Counted from the first letter of the stretch, positions 26,143 to 35,731 are shown. The stretch: DNA of 64,000 nucleotides from Tautonia plasticadhaerens (GCF_007752535.1 NZ_CP036426.1:7874001-7938000); one strand, 5' to 3'. Notes: generated by a model not told the origin, from the sequence alone. Numbers and translations are program-made.

Positions 26143-28062
26143 TCAGAAGGGACCCGAGCGGTCACTCGAACGCGTCCTGTCGTCCTTGAAGAGCTTGGTC
26201 CGGGCTTTGGAGGTGGCCCGGTCGACCCCGAAGGGGTCGGGACGATCATTGGAGCTCGTCCGATCGTCCAGGGACTCCAGGAGGCGGTCGATCTTCCGCT
26301 CCAGGTCGTCGAGCCGCTCCAGCCGCTCCTCGATCCGGGAGAGCCGTTTCTCCAGGGCGCCGCCATCGGGGCGGCCGACCACCGTGGCGGCCGAAGGCGG
26401 CGTGGGCGGGACCGGCGGGGCGGCGACATCGGCGGGAGGGGCCGGCGGCGCGGGAGGGGCCGGCGGGACGGGAGGGGCCGGGGCGTCGCCTGATCGGCGG
26501 ATCACGATCCGGCGCTCACTCTGCCCGTCGGGCCGGCCGATGATCTCGTCGGTCTCGACCTCGACATCCACCTCGCCCTCGCCCTCGCCCTCGATGCGGG
26601 CGATCCCGTCGGAGTCGATCTTGACCTCGATCCGGCCCTCGACGGCCCGGGCGACGGCCTCGGCGGCGCGGGCGGCCATCTCCTCGGCCCGGCGCTGCAT
26701 GTCCTCGGCCGCGGCCTCGGCCCGGCGGCGGGCGGATTCGGCCACCTCCTCGGCGCGGCCCCGGGCGACCTCGGCCACCTCCTCGGCGCGGCGTCGGGCG
26801 ACCTCGGCCAATTCCCGAGCCTCGGCCCGGCGTCGGCCCGACTCGTCGGCCCGGTCCTGGCCCTCGGAGCGGGGGGACCCGGTTCGGTCGGCCTGGCCCT
26901 GGGCCTCGGCGAGCTGCTCCTTCATGCGGGCGAGCTGGACCTCCAGCTGTTCGATGGCAGCCTTCAGGGCCTCCTCCCGTTCGAGCGGCACGGCACGGAT
27001 GACCCGGACTGCATCGGGGGAGTCTTGCTGGGCTCGAATCTCGACGACGACCTCGCGGCTCTCGTCGGCGTCCTTACCGTCTCGAGCGCCATCCCGAGAC
27101 TCGGCGCGGTCCGACGCGTCGTCATCGTCCTGGTCCGCCACGGCGGCGGTGATGCTAGGACCGAAGCCAAGCCCGCCCTCGGGGGCGTAAACGCCAGCCA
27201 GGCCGATCGAGCCGCCGACTGCGAGCGCGGGGATCAACCCGGCGGCGAGGGTCGAGAACTTCCAGAGTGTCATGGTTCGGAGTGCTCCCTGGGCGAGGAG
27301 GAATGCGGGGGCCGAAGCCAGGCCGACGGCGGCCACCTTCGAACCGGTGGTGCCGCCGACGGCCAGGGCGACGGCCTGTTTCACGAGCGGGAGCGACGGG
27401 CTCGGGCGGCCGGTCCAGGCGGCGAGCATCGGGGACAACAGGGCGGACTGGTCCCGGAATCCCCGGTGTTCGAGCCGGGCCCGGAGGCGATCGCGCCCCC
27501 TCGCCAGCCGGCTGCGGGCCGTGCCGACGGGGATCCCCAGGCGGTCGGCCGCCTGGTCGATCGTCAGGCCGGAGAGGTAGCAGAGCACGATCGGCCGACG
27601 CTGGGCCTCGGGGAGTCGGGCGATCTCGTCGTCCAGCGCCTCCAGGGCCTCCGACTTCTCCGAGCTCGCCCCGCAAGGCGGGCCGGGGAGGTCGTCCAGC
27701 TCCGACCGTTCGGCCGACTTCCGCCGCATCTCCTGCGACCGCACCCGGCGGGAGACCCGGTGGGCGACGCCGAACAGCCAGGGGGCCAGTCGGCTGCCGT
27801 CCCGGATGTCGCCGGCGCGTCGGGCGAGGACGAGGAAGGTGGCCTGGAAGGCGTCGTCCGCGGCGTGCCGGTCGCCGAGCATCCGGCGGCAGACGCCGAG
27901 GACCATCGGCCCGAGCCGCCGGACGATCGCCTCGAAGGCCGCCTCGTCGCCGTCGGCGGCGAAGCGTTCGAGCAATTCGGCCTCGCTCAGCCCCGCCAGG
28001 CTGCCGCCCTGGAAGAGGCGGCGGAACTCGCGGAGGGCGACCGACTCGGTGCGTCGGACCAT
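26143..28062 (-). CDS. ECF sigma factor with membrane segment and long coiled-coil extension
   Basis: A 639-residue protein. Sigma-2 (about residues 35-110, with LGDRHAADDAFQATFLVLARR) and sigma-4 (about 140-195, with GLTIDQAADRLGIPVGTARSRL) form a complete ECF factor. After about residue 265 comes one probable transmembrane helix (FSTLAAGLIPALAVGGSIGL), an acidic segment, a long Arg/Ala/Glu coiled coil with repeats of RRAEEVAEVARGRAEEV (about 410-470), a Pro-Ala-Val linker (about 528-558) and a short second coiled coil. The ATG at 28062 fits the sigma-2 start; a GTG three bases upstream is equally possible. Extended, membrane-attached ECF factors are known in Planctomycetes. No anti-sigma gene is adjacent, so the tail may be the control module. 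Confidence 0.88.
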   Translation of the reverse strand: MVRRTESVALREFRRLFQGGSLAGLSEAELLERFAADGDEAAFEAIVRRLGPMVLGVCRRMLGDRHAADDAFQATFLVLARRAGDIRDGSRLAPWLFGVAHRVSRRVRSQEMRRKSAERSELDDLPGPPCGASSEKSEALEALDDEIARLPEAQRRPIVLCYLSGLTIDQAADRLGIPVGTARSRLARGRDRLRARLEHRGFRDQSALLSPMLAAWTGRPSPSLPLVKQAVALAVGGTTGSKVAAVGLASAPAFLLAQGALRTMTLWKFSTLAAGLIPALAVGGSIGLAGVYAPEGGLGFGPSITAAVADQDDDDASDRAESRDGARDGKDADESREVVVEIRAQQDSPDAVRVIRAVPLEREEALKAAIEQLEVQLARMKEQLAEAQGQADRTGSPRSEGQDRADESGRRRAEARELAEVARRRAEEVAEVARGRAEEVAESARRRAEAAAEDMQRRAEEMAARAAEAVARAVEGRIEVKIDSDGIARIEGEGEGEVDVEVETDEIIGRPDGQSERRIVIRRSGDAPAPPVPPAPPAPPAPPADVAAPPVPPTPPSAATVVGRPDGGALEKRLSRIEERLERLDDLERKIDRLLESLDDRTSSNDRPDPFGVDRATSKARTKLFKDDRTRSSDRSGPF

Positions 28063-28427
28063 CACGCTGCTGCTCCCTCGGGAATCGGCCGGGAGGCCCT
28101 CTCGAGCCGCCGCGGCCCCGTCGCTCCCACCCGGATACTGCACCCGGGAAGGGAATCTATCCCGAATTCGCCGGGAAGACCGAGTTCTTCTCCGGAAAGC
28201 CCTCGATGACGCATCCTGGGAGAGGCCGAGACGATCCGGATCCCTCGCTTCTCGACCGTCGGGAGGGCCGATTCGAGGTGGGGTGCCTTGAACGCCGGCC
28301 CCGATCATCATTCGGGCCACCCACCCGGACTCTCATCCCCGCTCCCCACAACGGGAGAGCGCCTGCCGGAAGGCCCTGACGACCGGCCGACGGGCGTGAG
28401 GGGGTGGGCAGGCGTCGTGAGCCGGGA
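28063..28427. other. Gap upstream of the sigma-factor gene
   Basis: Between the sigma-factor start and the end of the amidohydrolase gene (both leftward). No gene and no confident promoter is visible; a weak bulged hairpin lies near 28339-28361. Confidence 0.35.
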
Positions 28428-29750
28428 TCAGTCGGCCGGGGAGTCGGGCCGGGCGGACTTGATGACCACGCCCCCCTTCATCACGAAGACGACCCGCCCG
28501 GTGGCCTCGATGTCCTCCGTGGGGTCGCCGGGGATGGCGACGAGGTCGGCGAGCTTGCCGGGCTCGAGGGTGCCGACCTGATCGGCCATGTCGATCAGGT
28601 CGGCGGCGGAGGAGGTGGCGGCCCGCAGTGCGGCGATCGGGTCCATGCCGAGCCCGACCATCAGGGCGAATTCGCCGGGGTTCTCGCCGTGCGGGAAGAC
28701 GCCCGCGTCGGTGCCGAAGGCGATCGGCACGCCGAGCCTGATCGCATCGCGGAACATCCGATCGACGGAGTCGATCGCCGCCCTCGCCTTCTCGGCGATC
28801 TCGGGGGGGAAGTCGTCGAGCCGGTCCTCCAGCGAGTGCCCGGCCATGAGCGTGGGCACGAGATAGGTGCCTCGGTCCTTCATCATCGCGAGCGTCTCGT
28901 CGGAGAGGAACGAGCCGTGCTCGATCGAGTCGACGCCGCAGCGGATGGCGTCCTGCGCCGCCGAGTCGCCGTGGCAGTGGGCGGCGACGGTCTTGCGGAG
29001 GCGGTGGGCCTCGTCGATCAGGGCGGTCATCTCCTCGACGGTCAACTGCGGCGTGTCGACCTCGTCGCCGGGCGAGAGGACGCCGCCGGAGGCGTGGAAC
29101 TTGATCACGTCGGCGCCGTACTTGACCCGATGACGGACGGCGTCCCGGAATCCGTCGGCCCCGACCGCGATCCCCTCGTCGCGGCCCGTCTGATCGTCGC
29201 CGAAGGCGTCGTGGCGGAAGCCGGTGACGTCGCCGTGGCCCCCCCGGGCGCCGAGGCTGCCGGCCGAGACGAGCATCCGGGGCCCGATCACAAGGCCCGC
29301 GTCGATCCCATTGCGCAGACCGACATCAATGTAATCGCCGGCCCCCACGTCCCGGACGGTGGTGAACCCGGCCTCGATCGTCCTGCGGGCGTGCTGGGCC
29401 GCGTACAGGGTCTGCTCGGGGACCTCGCGTCTCAGGCCCCGGACGATGATCGCGTTGAAGTCCGCGTCGAGCTGGTCGGAGAGATGGGTGTGGCAGTCGA
29501 TGAACCCGGGGGAGAGGGTGGCGTCCCCCAGGTCGATCACCTCGGCGTCCTCGGGGATCTCGGCGTCGGGGCCGACGGCGACGACCCGACTGCCCTCGAC
29601 GACGACGAGGCCCGGCTCGACGAGGCGGTCGGAGGTGCCGTCGAACAGGCGGGCGGCCTTGACCACGAGGGGACGGTCCCCCCCGTCTCCCTCCTGGAAG
29701 GCGGGTGTGAGCAGGGCAAGCCCGAGGGCGATGGGAAGTGCGGATGACAT
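28428..29750 (-). CDS. Exported metal-dependent amidohydrolase (prolidase/imidazolonepropionase type)
   Basis: A 440-residue amidohydrolase-superfamily enzyme. A signal peptide is predicted (MSSALPIALGLALLTPAF). The TIM-barrel metal ligands are visible: FIDCHTHL, VIKFHASGG (carbamylated Lys candidate), VAAHCHGD, SIEHGSFL and FGTDAGVFPH. The closest well-known relatives hydrolyse dipeptides, arylhydrolases or cyclic amides; the substrate cannot be read from sequence. Located between a sigma factor and an exonuclease, with no obvious shared pathway. Confidence 0.9.
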   Translation of the reverse strand: MSSALPIALGLALLTPAFQEGDGGDRPLVVKAARLFDGTSDRLVEPGLVVVEGSRVVAVGPDAEIPEDAEVIDLGDATLSPGFIDCHTHLSDQLDADFNAIIVRGLRREVPEQTLYAAQHARRTIEAGFTTVRDVGAGDYIDVGLRNGIDAGLVIGPRMLVSAGSLGARGGHGDVTGFRHDAFGDDQTGRDEGIAVGADGFRDAVRHRVKYGADVIKFHASGGVLSPGDEVDTPQLTVEEMTALIDEAHRLRKTVAAHCHGDSAAQDAIRCGVDSIEHGSFLSDETLAMMKDRGTYLVPTLMAGHSLEDRLDDFPPEIAEKARAAIDSVDRMFRDAIRLGVPIAFGTDAGVFPHGENPGEFALMVGLGMDPIAALRAATSSAADLIDMADQVGTLEPGKLADLVAIPGDPTEDIEATGRVVFVMKGGVVIKSARPDSPAD

Positions 29751-29856
29751 GGGGGGTCACTCTCGGGGGATGGGAAGGGTCGGCGATCCGCCGGGCGAAT
29801 CTAGCCGATCCGAGTGGGCCGGGCCACGGACTGCCTCCGGGGAGGGCGGCGGGGGA

Positions 29857-30378
29857 TCAGGAGAGCTTGATCCGCAGGCCCAGCTCCCGCTTCATCGCCA
29901 GCAAGGCCTCGGCGTTGCCCCGGGCGTCGTCGAGCGGGTCGTGGGTGTGGGGCGTCTTGCGCAGGTGCTTGAACGACTGGAACACGTCCTTGACCATCCC
30001 CTTGTACAGGCTACCCAGGTGGGTAGACGAGTGGCCGAACGGGTTCTCGCCGAGGAAATGGTGGAAGTACCAGTTGACGAACTGCCAGTCGAATCCGGCG
30101 TTGTCGCTGACGAACATGGGGCGGTCTCGGTTGACCCGTTCGATCCAGTCCCGGAAGCGGGCCATGACGACCTCGGGCGGCTCGAACGCGAGCGTCTGCT
30201 CGCGAGTATGGCCCGAGACGGCCAGGGCCGAGGGGATCCAGCGGTCGGAGATGGGGCGGATCAGGGCGCGGAAGGTGCGGTCCAGCGCCGGGTCGACGAT
30301 GATGGCGCCGAGGGCGATCATCGAGTAGTCCCCCGGGATCGGGCCGTCGGCCTCGACGTCGACCATGAAGTAGGACAT
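29857..30378 (-). CDS. DEDDh-type 3'-5' exonuclease (RNase T/DnaQ fold)
   Basis: A 173-residue nuclease. The DEDDh residues are visible in MVDVEADGPIPG (exo I), SDNAGFDWQFVNWYFHHF (exo II) and THDPLDDARGNAEALL (exo III, with the H and D). The start at 30378 fits the family, which begins right at the first motif. Such single-domain enzymes trim RNA or DNA 3' ends. It is one gene in a leftward block, with the CDF transporter upstream and the amidohydrolase downstream. Confidence 0.88.
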   Translation of the reverse strand: MSYFMVDVEADGPIPGDYSMIALGAIIVDPALDRTFRALIRPISDRWIPSALAVSGHTREQTLAFEPPEVVMARFRDWIERVNRDRPMFVSDNAGFDWQFVNWYFHHFLGENPFGHSSTHLGSLYKGMVKDVFQSFKHLRKTPHTHDPLDDARGNAEALLAMKRELGLRIKLS

Positions 30379-30777
30379 GAAATCGGTCCTCCGCTCGGGC
30401 CGGGCGGGACGGGACGGGACGGGGTCCCACCCGGCGACCGGCAATCACTCGCATTCGTGTTCGCCCCCCTCGTCCTCCTCGCCCGCTCCATCCTCATCGT
30501 CGACGGGGGAGAGGACTGGGGAAGGCATGGGAGAGTCTACTCCCTCGACGGATCCCCGGTCGGCGCCCCGGGCGATGGCGTTGCCGACCCCGTCAGGTTC
30601 GATTCGGGCGGGGAGTTGCTCGGAGGTGGCCGGCCCGGGCTCGGGTCGGACGGAGTGGGTCCATGGCTCGGGCGGTGGCGTCGGCCCGGATCGACCTCGA
30701 GGACGGCCTGCTCATCTTCGTCGAGGTCGAGCCGCCCCCGGGTTCAGGTCGTCGGGCCGAACCGGCCCCGAGCCTCG
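30379..30777. other. Gap between exonuclease and CDF transporter genes
   Basis: No gene I can support. On the minus strand a short open frame ends in an acidic string (DDEDGAGEEDEGG) with only an internal ATG and no ribosome site; I treat it as chance. Confidence 0.35.
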
Positions 30778-31731
30778 TCACTCGGCCGGGGCGTGATCGG
30801 GGAAGTGCGGGGACGGCTCGAGGTGCACGAGCACGTCCCGGAGCGTGGGGAAGGCCCGGAGCAGGCGATCCTTGACCCGATGGCCGATCCGGTGGCCCTC
30901 GGCGATGGTGAGCCCCGGGTCGATCTCCAGGTGGAGATCGGCGAAGAATTCGAGCCCGGACTTCCGGACCCAGAGCGTCTCCACCCCGAGCACATCCGGG
31001 TCGGCCAGGGCCTCGGCCTCGATCCGGGAGACGAAGGCGCCCTCGGCCTGGGCGTCCATCAGCTCATGGGCGCTGTCCCAGACGAGGGAGAAGGCCGATC
31101 GGAGGATGATCGCCACCACGACCAGCGCCGCCAACTCGTCGGCGAACAGGTAGCGCGGCCCCCCCCAGCGGACCATCGCCAGGCCGACCAGCACGGCCAG
31201 GGCGCTGAAGGCGTCGGCCCGGTGGTCCCAGGCGTGGGCCATCAGGGCTCGGGAGCCGGTCCGCTGCCCGATCCGGATCTTGTAGCGGAACAGGACCTCC
31301 TTGATGACCACGTTCGCCCCGGCGATCCAGAGCGTCCAGCCCGGCGAGACCTCGTGAGCCAGCGGCAGCCGTCGGATCGCCTCGGCGCCGACCAGCAGCG
31401 CCGAGCCGAGCACGAGCAACGAGACGCTCAGCCCCGCGATCGCCTCCGCCCGGGTGTGGCCGTAGGGGTGCTCCGGGTCGGGCGGGCGCTGGGCCAAACG
31501 CAGCGCGAACAGGACGACCAGCGACGTGACCACGTCTCCCAGGGAGTTGACCGCGTCGGAGACCAGCGCGAACGAATGGCCGACCAGCCCCCCGGCCAGC
31601 TTCGCCAGCCCGAGGCCGGTGTTGACCGCCAGGCCGAGCACGGCCGCGTTGACCACCTCGCGATACAAGGCGGCCCGGGACCGTTCCCGCTGGGCCAGCG
31701 GCCCCTCGTCCCCACCGCCCTGCCGCCTCAT
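30778..31731 (-). CDS. Cation diffusion facilitator (CDF) metal transporter
   Basis: A 317-residue inner-membrane protein with about six transmembrane helices and the CDF metal-binding motifs: GHSFALVSDAVNSLGD (helix II), HPYGHTRAEA (loop), and AHAWDHRADAFSALAV (helix V with H and D). A C-terminal cytoplasmic domain (LGVETLWVRKSGLEFFADL) follows. CDF proteins export Zn, Fe, Co or Mn in exchange for protons. The metal cannot be fixed by eye, but helix II S/D and helix V H/D patterns fit zinc or iron. It lies downstream of the BON protein gene. Confidence 0.92.
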   Translation of the reverse strand: MRRQGGGDEGPLAQRERSRAALYREVVNAAVLGLAVNTGLGLAKLAGGLVGHSFALVSDAVNSLGDVVTSLVVLFALRLAQRPPDPEHPYGHTRAEAIAGLSVSLLVLGSALLVGAEAIRRLPLAHEVSPGWTLWIAGANVVIKEVLFRYKIRIGQRTGSRALMAHAWDHRADAFSALAVLVGLAMVRWGGPRYLFADELAALVVVAIILRSAFSLVWDSAHELMDAQAEGAFVSRIEAEALADPDVLGVETLWVRKSGLEFFADLHLEIDPGLTIAEGHRIGHRVKDRLLRAFPTLRDVLVHLEPSPHFPDHAPAE

Positions 31732-31878
31732 CCGATCCCGCCCGTCACCATGCGTCCCCCCCCCGGCCCGACCAACCCCGGCGTCGCCCCGCCCCTCGGG
31801 GGGATCGGAACGATTCTCGCCCGTTCCGGCGCGTCTCGGAACCTCAATCCGACCCGGAACCGGATCCGGAGAGGACGC

Positions 31879-31907
31879 CGCCCGCCCGCGTGATCTGCGG
31901 GCGGGCG
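31879..31907 (-). terminator. Terminator-like hairpin after the BON-domain gene
   Basis: CGCCCGCCCGC and GCGGGCGGGCG form a perfect 11-base stem with a 7-base loop, directly after the leftward BON gene. Confidence 0.6.
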
Positions 31908-31935
31908 AGTGCGGCCCCCATCCTCGGGCAGACGC

Positions 31936-32550
31936 TCAGGGCATGGGCGGCCGCACGGTGGGGGAGGGCACGGGGTCGGTGATCGGGTCGGGCGCGGGCG
32001 CCGGCCGGGGGTCGGGGGTGACCCGGGGCAATGGATCGAGCTCGGGCTCCGGCTCCACCTCCGGCAACGGGGGCCGCACCGTCGGGTCGGCCGGGGAGGC
32101 CGATCCGGGGACGACGACCTCCGCCCGATCGGGTGCGACCAGCTCGCTGACGACCTGCGAGACGCCCAAGGTCGACGCCGCCAGGGCGACGGCCCGATCG
32201 GCGGCCTCCGCGCTGGGCACGCTCCCCCGGAGCAAGACCACGCCGCCGGGCCGGGACTCCAGATACAGCCGGGAGCCGGCCAGCTGCTTGTCCCAGTGCA
32301 GTCGGCTGTAGACCCGGGCGATCACCTCCATCGACTCGACGGCCCCCCTGGTCCGGGCGAAGGCCGTCCTCAGGCCCCGCTCGACGGCCCGGCCGGCCGT
32401 GTCGAGCGCCCCGCCCACGACCTCCCCGACCTGCTCCGCCGGGCCGTCGGGCCGGAGGAGCTGGGCGTTCCCGGTCGAGGCCGGCACGAGCATCCCGGCG
32501 AGGGTCACTGTCAGGCAGGTCACGGCGCCGAATCGCGTGCGGGTCCGCAT
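31936..32550 (-). CDS. Exported BON-domain protein with Pro-rich tail
   Basis: A 204-residue protein with a signal peptide (VTCLTVTLAGMLVPASTGNAQ). The middle carries one BON domain (VYSRLHWDKQLAGSRLY, RGSVPSAEAADRAVALA, VSQVVSELV), which in other bacteria binds phospholipid or peptidoglycan and supports envelope integrity. The last 60 residues are Pro/Glu/Asp-rich repeats. An AGAGGA 7-8 bases upstream supports the start at 32550. It lies between the molybdopterin enzyme and the CDF transporter. Confidence 0.82.
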   Translation of the reverse strand: MRTRTRFGAVTCLTVTLAGMLVPASTGNAQLLRPDGPAEQVGEVVGGALDTAGRAVERGLRTAFARTRGAVESMEVIARVYSRLHWDKQLAGSRLYLESRPGGVVLLRGSVPSAEAADRAVALAASTLGVSQVVSELVAPDRAEVVVPGSASPADPTVRPPLPEVEPEPELDPLPRVTPDPRPAPAPDPITDPVPSPTVRPPMP

Positions 32551-32770
32551 CGTCGCATCCTCTTTTCTCATCATGCAGGCTCGGGGTCCGGGTTCGATCG
32601 CGACGGGTCGCCTCCCGACGGGCCGGGCAGGACGAAGCATCAATACCCATCGCTCGGGTCGGAGTCGAGCCGGATTGTCCGATTCGAGAGGTGTGTGTCG
32701 TGGTGGGCCGGGCTCGACGCTTGATCCACCGCAAGCCCCATGCCAGGTCCCCCCCGGGTGTCGGAGGGCG

Positions 32771-32802
32771 GGCCGCAACGGCCCCGGGGGGCCGTTGCGG
32801 CC
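32771..32802 (-). terminator. Terminator-like hairpin after the molybdopterin oxidoreductase gene
   Basis: GGCCGCAACGGCC and GGCCGTTGCGGCC form a perfect 13-base stem with a 6-base loop, just after the stop of the leftward gene. Confidence 0.6.
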
Positions 32803-32812
32803 GGGGTCGTCG

Positions 32813-34927
32813 TCAGCGATCGAGGGGCGACGACGGCGGCGGGCCGTCGAGCCTCCGGACCTGGACGAGGTTGTCGAAGAACGTCGCGCCGCCTCCCATG
32901 TCGGTGAGGGCGGACGAGGTGGTGGCGTTGACTCCCGAGCCCCCCGGGACGAGCCTCGACCAGTAGATGCCCGGGCTCGTCGCCGACCCCGACCTCACGG
33001 CCCCGGTCAGGGCCACCCGGGCGACGAACCGGCCCCGGTCATTGAAGACCTCGGCCCAGTCCCCCTCGGCCATCCCCCGCGAGGCGGCGTCCTCGGCCGA
33101 GAGCTCGATCGTCGGGTCGCCGGCGGCCTTGCGGTGGGACTCGGAGTTGGCGAACGTCGAGTTGAGGAACTGCGGCCGAGGCGGGCTGAGGAGCTGGATC
33201 GGGAACCGGGAGGCAAGCTCGGGCCGGGTCTGAGGGTCCTCGTGCGGCGGGACGAAGGAGGGCAGCGGGTCGAGCCCGTCGGCCTCCATCCGCGCCGAGT
33301 ACAGCTCGCACTTTCCCGATGGGGTGGGGAAGACGCCGTCGGCGAACGGGCGATAGTCGTCGGGGAGGTCCAGGCGGATCGACCCGGCCTCCTTCAGCCG
33401 ATCCGGCGCGATGCCGGCCAGGGCCGGGCCCCCGTCGAGGGCCTGACGCATCAGCGTCTCGTCGTCCGGGAACAGTTCGGGAGCGAACCCGAGCCGGGCG
33501 GCGAGGGCCCGGAAGACGTCGGCGTTCGACCGGCTCTCGCCCATCGGGGCGATCGCCCGGGGGTTGTGCATGACGAAGTGGTGGCCGTAGGACGTGTGGA
33601 TGTCCTCGTGTTCCAGCTGCGAGGTGGCCGGCAGCACCACGTCGGCGTAGTCGACCGTGTCGGTCGGGAACAGCTCGTGGACGACGGTGAACAGGTCCTC
33701 TCGGAGAAATCCCTCGACCACCTTCCCCTGGTCCGGCGCCACGGCGGCCGGGTTGCAGTTGTAGACGTACAGGGCCCGGACCGGGGGGCCGGGCAGCTCG
33801 CCGAGCAGCGCCTCGCCCAGCCGATTCATGTTGATCGACCTCGTGCCGGGAGGGGACAGGTCGGGGCGGGTGAGGGCCATCGAGTTGAGCCCGTAGGTGC
33901 CGCTGGTCGACAGCAGCACGCCGCCGCCCCGATGGCGCCAGGCGCCGACGATCGCCGGCAGGCAGGCGATCGTCCGGACGGCCATCCCGCCCCCGCCGTG
34001 CCGCTGGAGCCCGTAGTTCACCCGGATCAGCGACGGGTGCTCGGTCGCATACCGCCGGGCCAGGGCCTCGATCTCCTCGGCGGCGACGCCGGTGATCTCC
34101 GACACCCGATCCGGCGGATACTCGTCCAAGGCCCGATCTCGGAGCCGATCGGCCCCGACGGTGCCCCGGTCGAGGTAGTCCTGGTCCTGCAAAAGGTCGC
34201 GCCAGATGACGTGCATCAGGCCCAGCGCCAGGGCGGCGTCGGTGCCGGGGCGGGGCTGCAGGTGCCAGTCGGAGCGTCGGGCGGTGGGGCTCCTGTAGGG
34301 GTCGATGGTGACGATCGTCGCGCCCCGCCGCTTGCGGGCCTCGATCATCAGGCTCCAGAGGTGGCTGTTGGTGTTCGCCGTGTTCGAGCCCCAGTTGATG
34401 ACCAGCCGGCAGTCGACCGCCCCCATCGGGTCGGCGCCGAGGCGTCCGGCCCCCATCGTGTACTCGTAGCCCACCCCCCCGGCGGTGGCGCAGATCGTCC
34501 GGTCGAGCTTCGAGGCGCCGAGGAGGTGGAAGAAGCGGCGGTCCAGGCTCTCGGCCTGGATCTTCCCCATCGTGCCGTAATAGCTGTACGGCAGGATCGC
34601 CTGCGGCCCGTCGGGTGACCCGGCGACGGACCGGAACCGCTCGGCGATCAGGTCGATCGCCTCGTCCCAGCCGATCCGCTCGAACCGCCCCCGGCCCGGG
34701 CCCTTCGGGCCGACCCGACGCATCGGGTGCATCAGCCGATCGGGGCTGTAGACCCGGTCGAGGTACCTCGCCATCTTTTGGCAGAGGAACCCCCGGGTGA
34801 ACGGGTGGTCGCGATCACCCCTCAGGTCGACCGCGACGCCGTCCCGCACGGTGACGACCATGCTGCACGTGTCCGGGCAGTCGAGCGGGCAGACGTTCTT
34901 GACGACGGTCAGCGGGGCGGTAGCCAA
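32813..34927 (-). CDS. Molybdopterin oxidoreductase with an N-terminal 4Fe-4S motif
   Basis: A 704-residue bis-MGD enzyme of the DMSO-reductase superfamily. The N-terminus has the 4Fe-4S ligands CPLDCPDTC and GFLCQKM, followed by the molybdopterin domains (INWGSNTANTNSH; TSGTYGLNSMALTRPDL; VYNCNPAAVAPDQGKV; PATSQLEHEDIHTSY) and a C-terminal molydop-binding fold. The best start is a TTG at 34927 with GGAG about 10 bases upstream; no ATG precedes the cluster. No Tat signal is visible, so it is probably cytoplasmic. It has no adjacent iron-sulfur or membrane subunit, so its electron partner is unknown. It is a different family from the YdeP enzyme at 21.5 kb. Confidence 0.9.
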   Translation of the reverse strand: MATAPLTVVKNVCPLDCPDTCSMVVTVRDGVAVDLRGDRDHPFTRGFLCQKMARYLDRVYSPDRLMHPMRRVGPKGPGRGRFERIGWDEAIDLIAERFRSVAGSPDGPQAILPYSYYGTMGKIQAESLDRRFFHLLGASKLDRTICATAGGVGYEYTMGAGRLGADPMGAVDCRLVINWGSNTANTNSHLWSLMIEARKRRGATIVTIDPYRSPTARRSDWHLQPRPGTDAALALGLMHVIWRDLLQDQDYLDRGTVGADRLRDRALDEYPPDRVSEITGVAAEEIEALARRYATEHPSLIRVNYGLQRHGGGGMAVRTIACLPAIVGAWRHRGGGVLLSTSGTYGLNSMALTRPDLSPPGTRSINMNRLGEALLGELPGPPVRALYVYNCNPAAVAPDQGKVVEGFLREDLFTVVHELFPTDTVDYADVVLPATSQLEHEDIHTSYGHHFVMHNPRAIAPMGESRSNADVFRALAARLGFAPELFPDDETLMRQALDGGPALAGIAPDRLKEAGSIRLDLPDDYRPFADGVFPTPSGKCELYSARMEADGLDPLPSFVPPHEDPQTRPELASRFPIQLLSPPRPQFLNSTFANSESHRKAAGDPTIELSAEDAASRGMAEGDWAEVFNDRGRFVARVALTGAVRSGSATSPGIYWSRLVPGGSGVNATTSSALTDMGGGATFFDNLVQVRRLDGPPPSSPLDR

Positions 34928-35019
34928 GGGGGCCGGTCTCCGATGGGAAGTTCGAGGGCTCGATGCCCCGTGGTCGGGAAGGCCCGAGCCGGGAGTCGAC
35001 TCCGGGAGATCCGAGCTGA

Positions 35020-35526
35020 TCAGGAGGCGATCGGCCGGACCGGGGGCTCGGGCCCCCGGCGCTCGGCATCCCGGACCGACCGCAGCAGGATCCCGCCGGC
35101 CAGGGCGGCTCCCACGATCGGGAGGATCCAGGTGAGGGTGAGCATCGACACATAAAGCAGTTCGACCAGGACCGAACCGGACGCCCGAAACGTCGCCTCC
35201 ACCAGGGGCCACCAGAGGCGCTCGGCCCGGACATGGTAGCCGTACCAGAATTCACCGAGCGGGGAGCCGGGCGAGGACCGGCCCGCGAGGTACGACCCGG
35301 CCGCGATGCCGCCCCCCCAGAGGAAGCCGAGCCAGAACTCCCGGGCCCGGCCCCGTCCCCGAACGGCGAGCAAACCCCCGAAGTTGAACGCCAGCAGCAG
35401 CACGGCCCCCCCGATCCGCAACTCGAGCCCATGGCCGGCGATCATGGCCCGGACGGCCCCGAGGTCCGCGGCGAGCACCCCCACCGCGATCATCATCTGA
35501 CCGATCTGGAACCGGAACCGCCACAT
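35020..35526 (-). CDS. Small integral membrane protein, unknown function
   Basis: A 168-residue protein with about four hydrophobic segments: FQIGQMMIAVGVLAADLGAV, IGGAVLLLAFNFGGLLAV, REFWLGFLWGGGIAAGSYLA and LLYVSMLTLTWILPIVGAAL. The MWRFRFQIGQMM start is typical of a set of small planctomycete membrane proteins. Longer open frames on this strand run through the neighbouring gene and are artefacts. No function can be read. Confidence 0.72.
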   Translation of the reverse strand: MWRFRFQIGQMMIAVGVLAADLGAVRAMIAGHGLELRIGGAVLLLAFNFGGLLAVRGRGRAREFWLGFLWGGGIAAGSYLAGRSSPGSPLGEFWYGYHVRAERLWWPLVEATFRASGSVLVELLYVSMLTLTWILPIVGAALAGGILLRSVRDAERRGPEPPVRPIAS

Positions 35527-35719
35527 CCGGCACGCCCCCAGGCCCGGGTCGTCGCCCCGCCTCACTCCCTGCCGGTCCACGCTCGCACAGCACGAGGGCC
35601 GAGACAAGGAGAATGCCGGCCCATCCGCCCCCCCGATCCGGGGGTGACAGCCCCCCATCCCCGCCGACACCCCCGGGCCCCGGGACGTTCGCCCGCTTGC
35701 CTGAGGATCGCCCCGCGCC

Positions 35720-35725
35720 CAGAAT
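35720..35725 (+). promoter_or_regulatory. CAGAAT motif next to the start of the FMN-binding protein gene
   Basis: CAGAATAGCC lies only 6 bases before the ATG at 35732. If it is a -10 element, as in similar sites in this window, the transcript would be leaderless. Confidence 0.25.
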
Positions 35726-35731
35726 AGCCCC

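Noticed and set aside
30445-30777. An acidic short reading frame ending EEDEGGEHECE on the minus strand
   Set aside because: There is no upstream start codon apart from an internal ATG and no ribosome site, and the stretch has no family resemblance.
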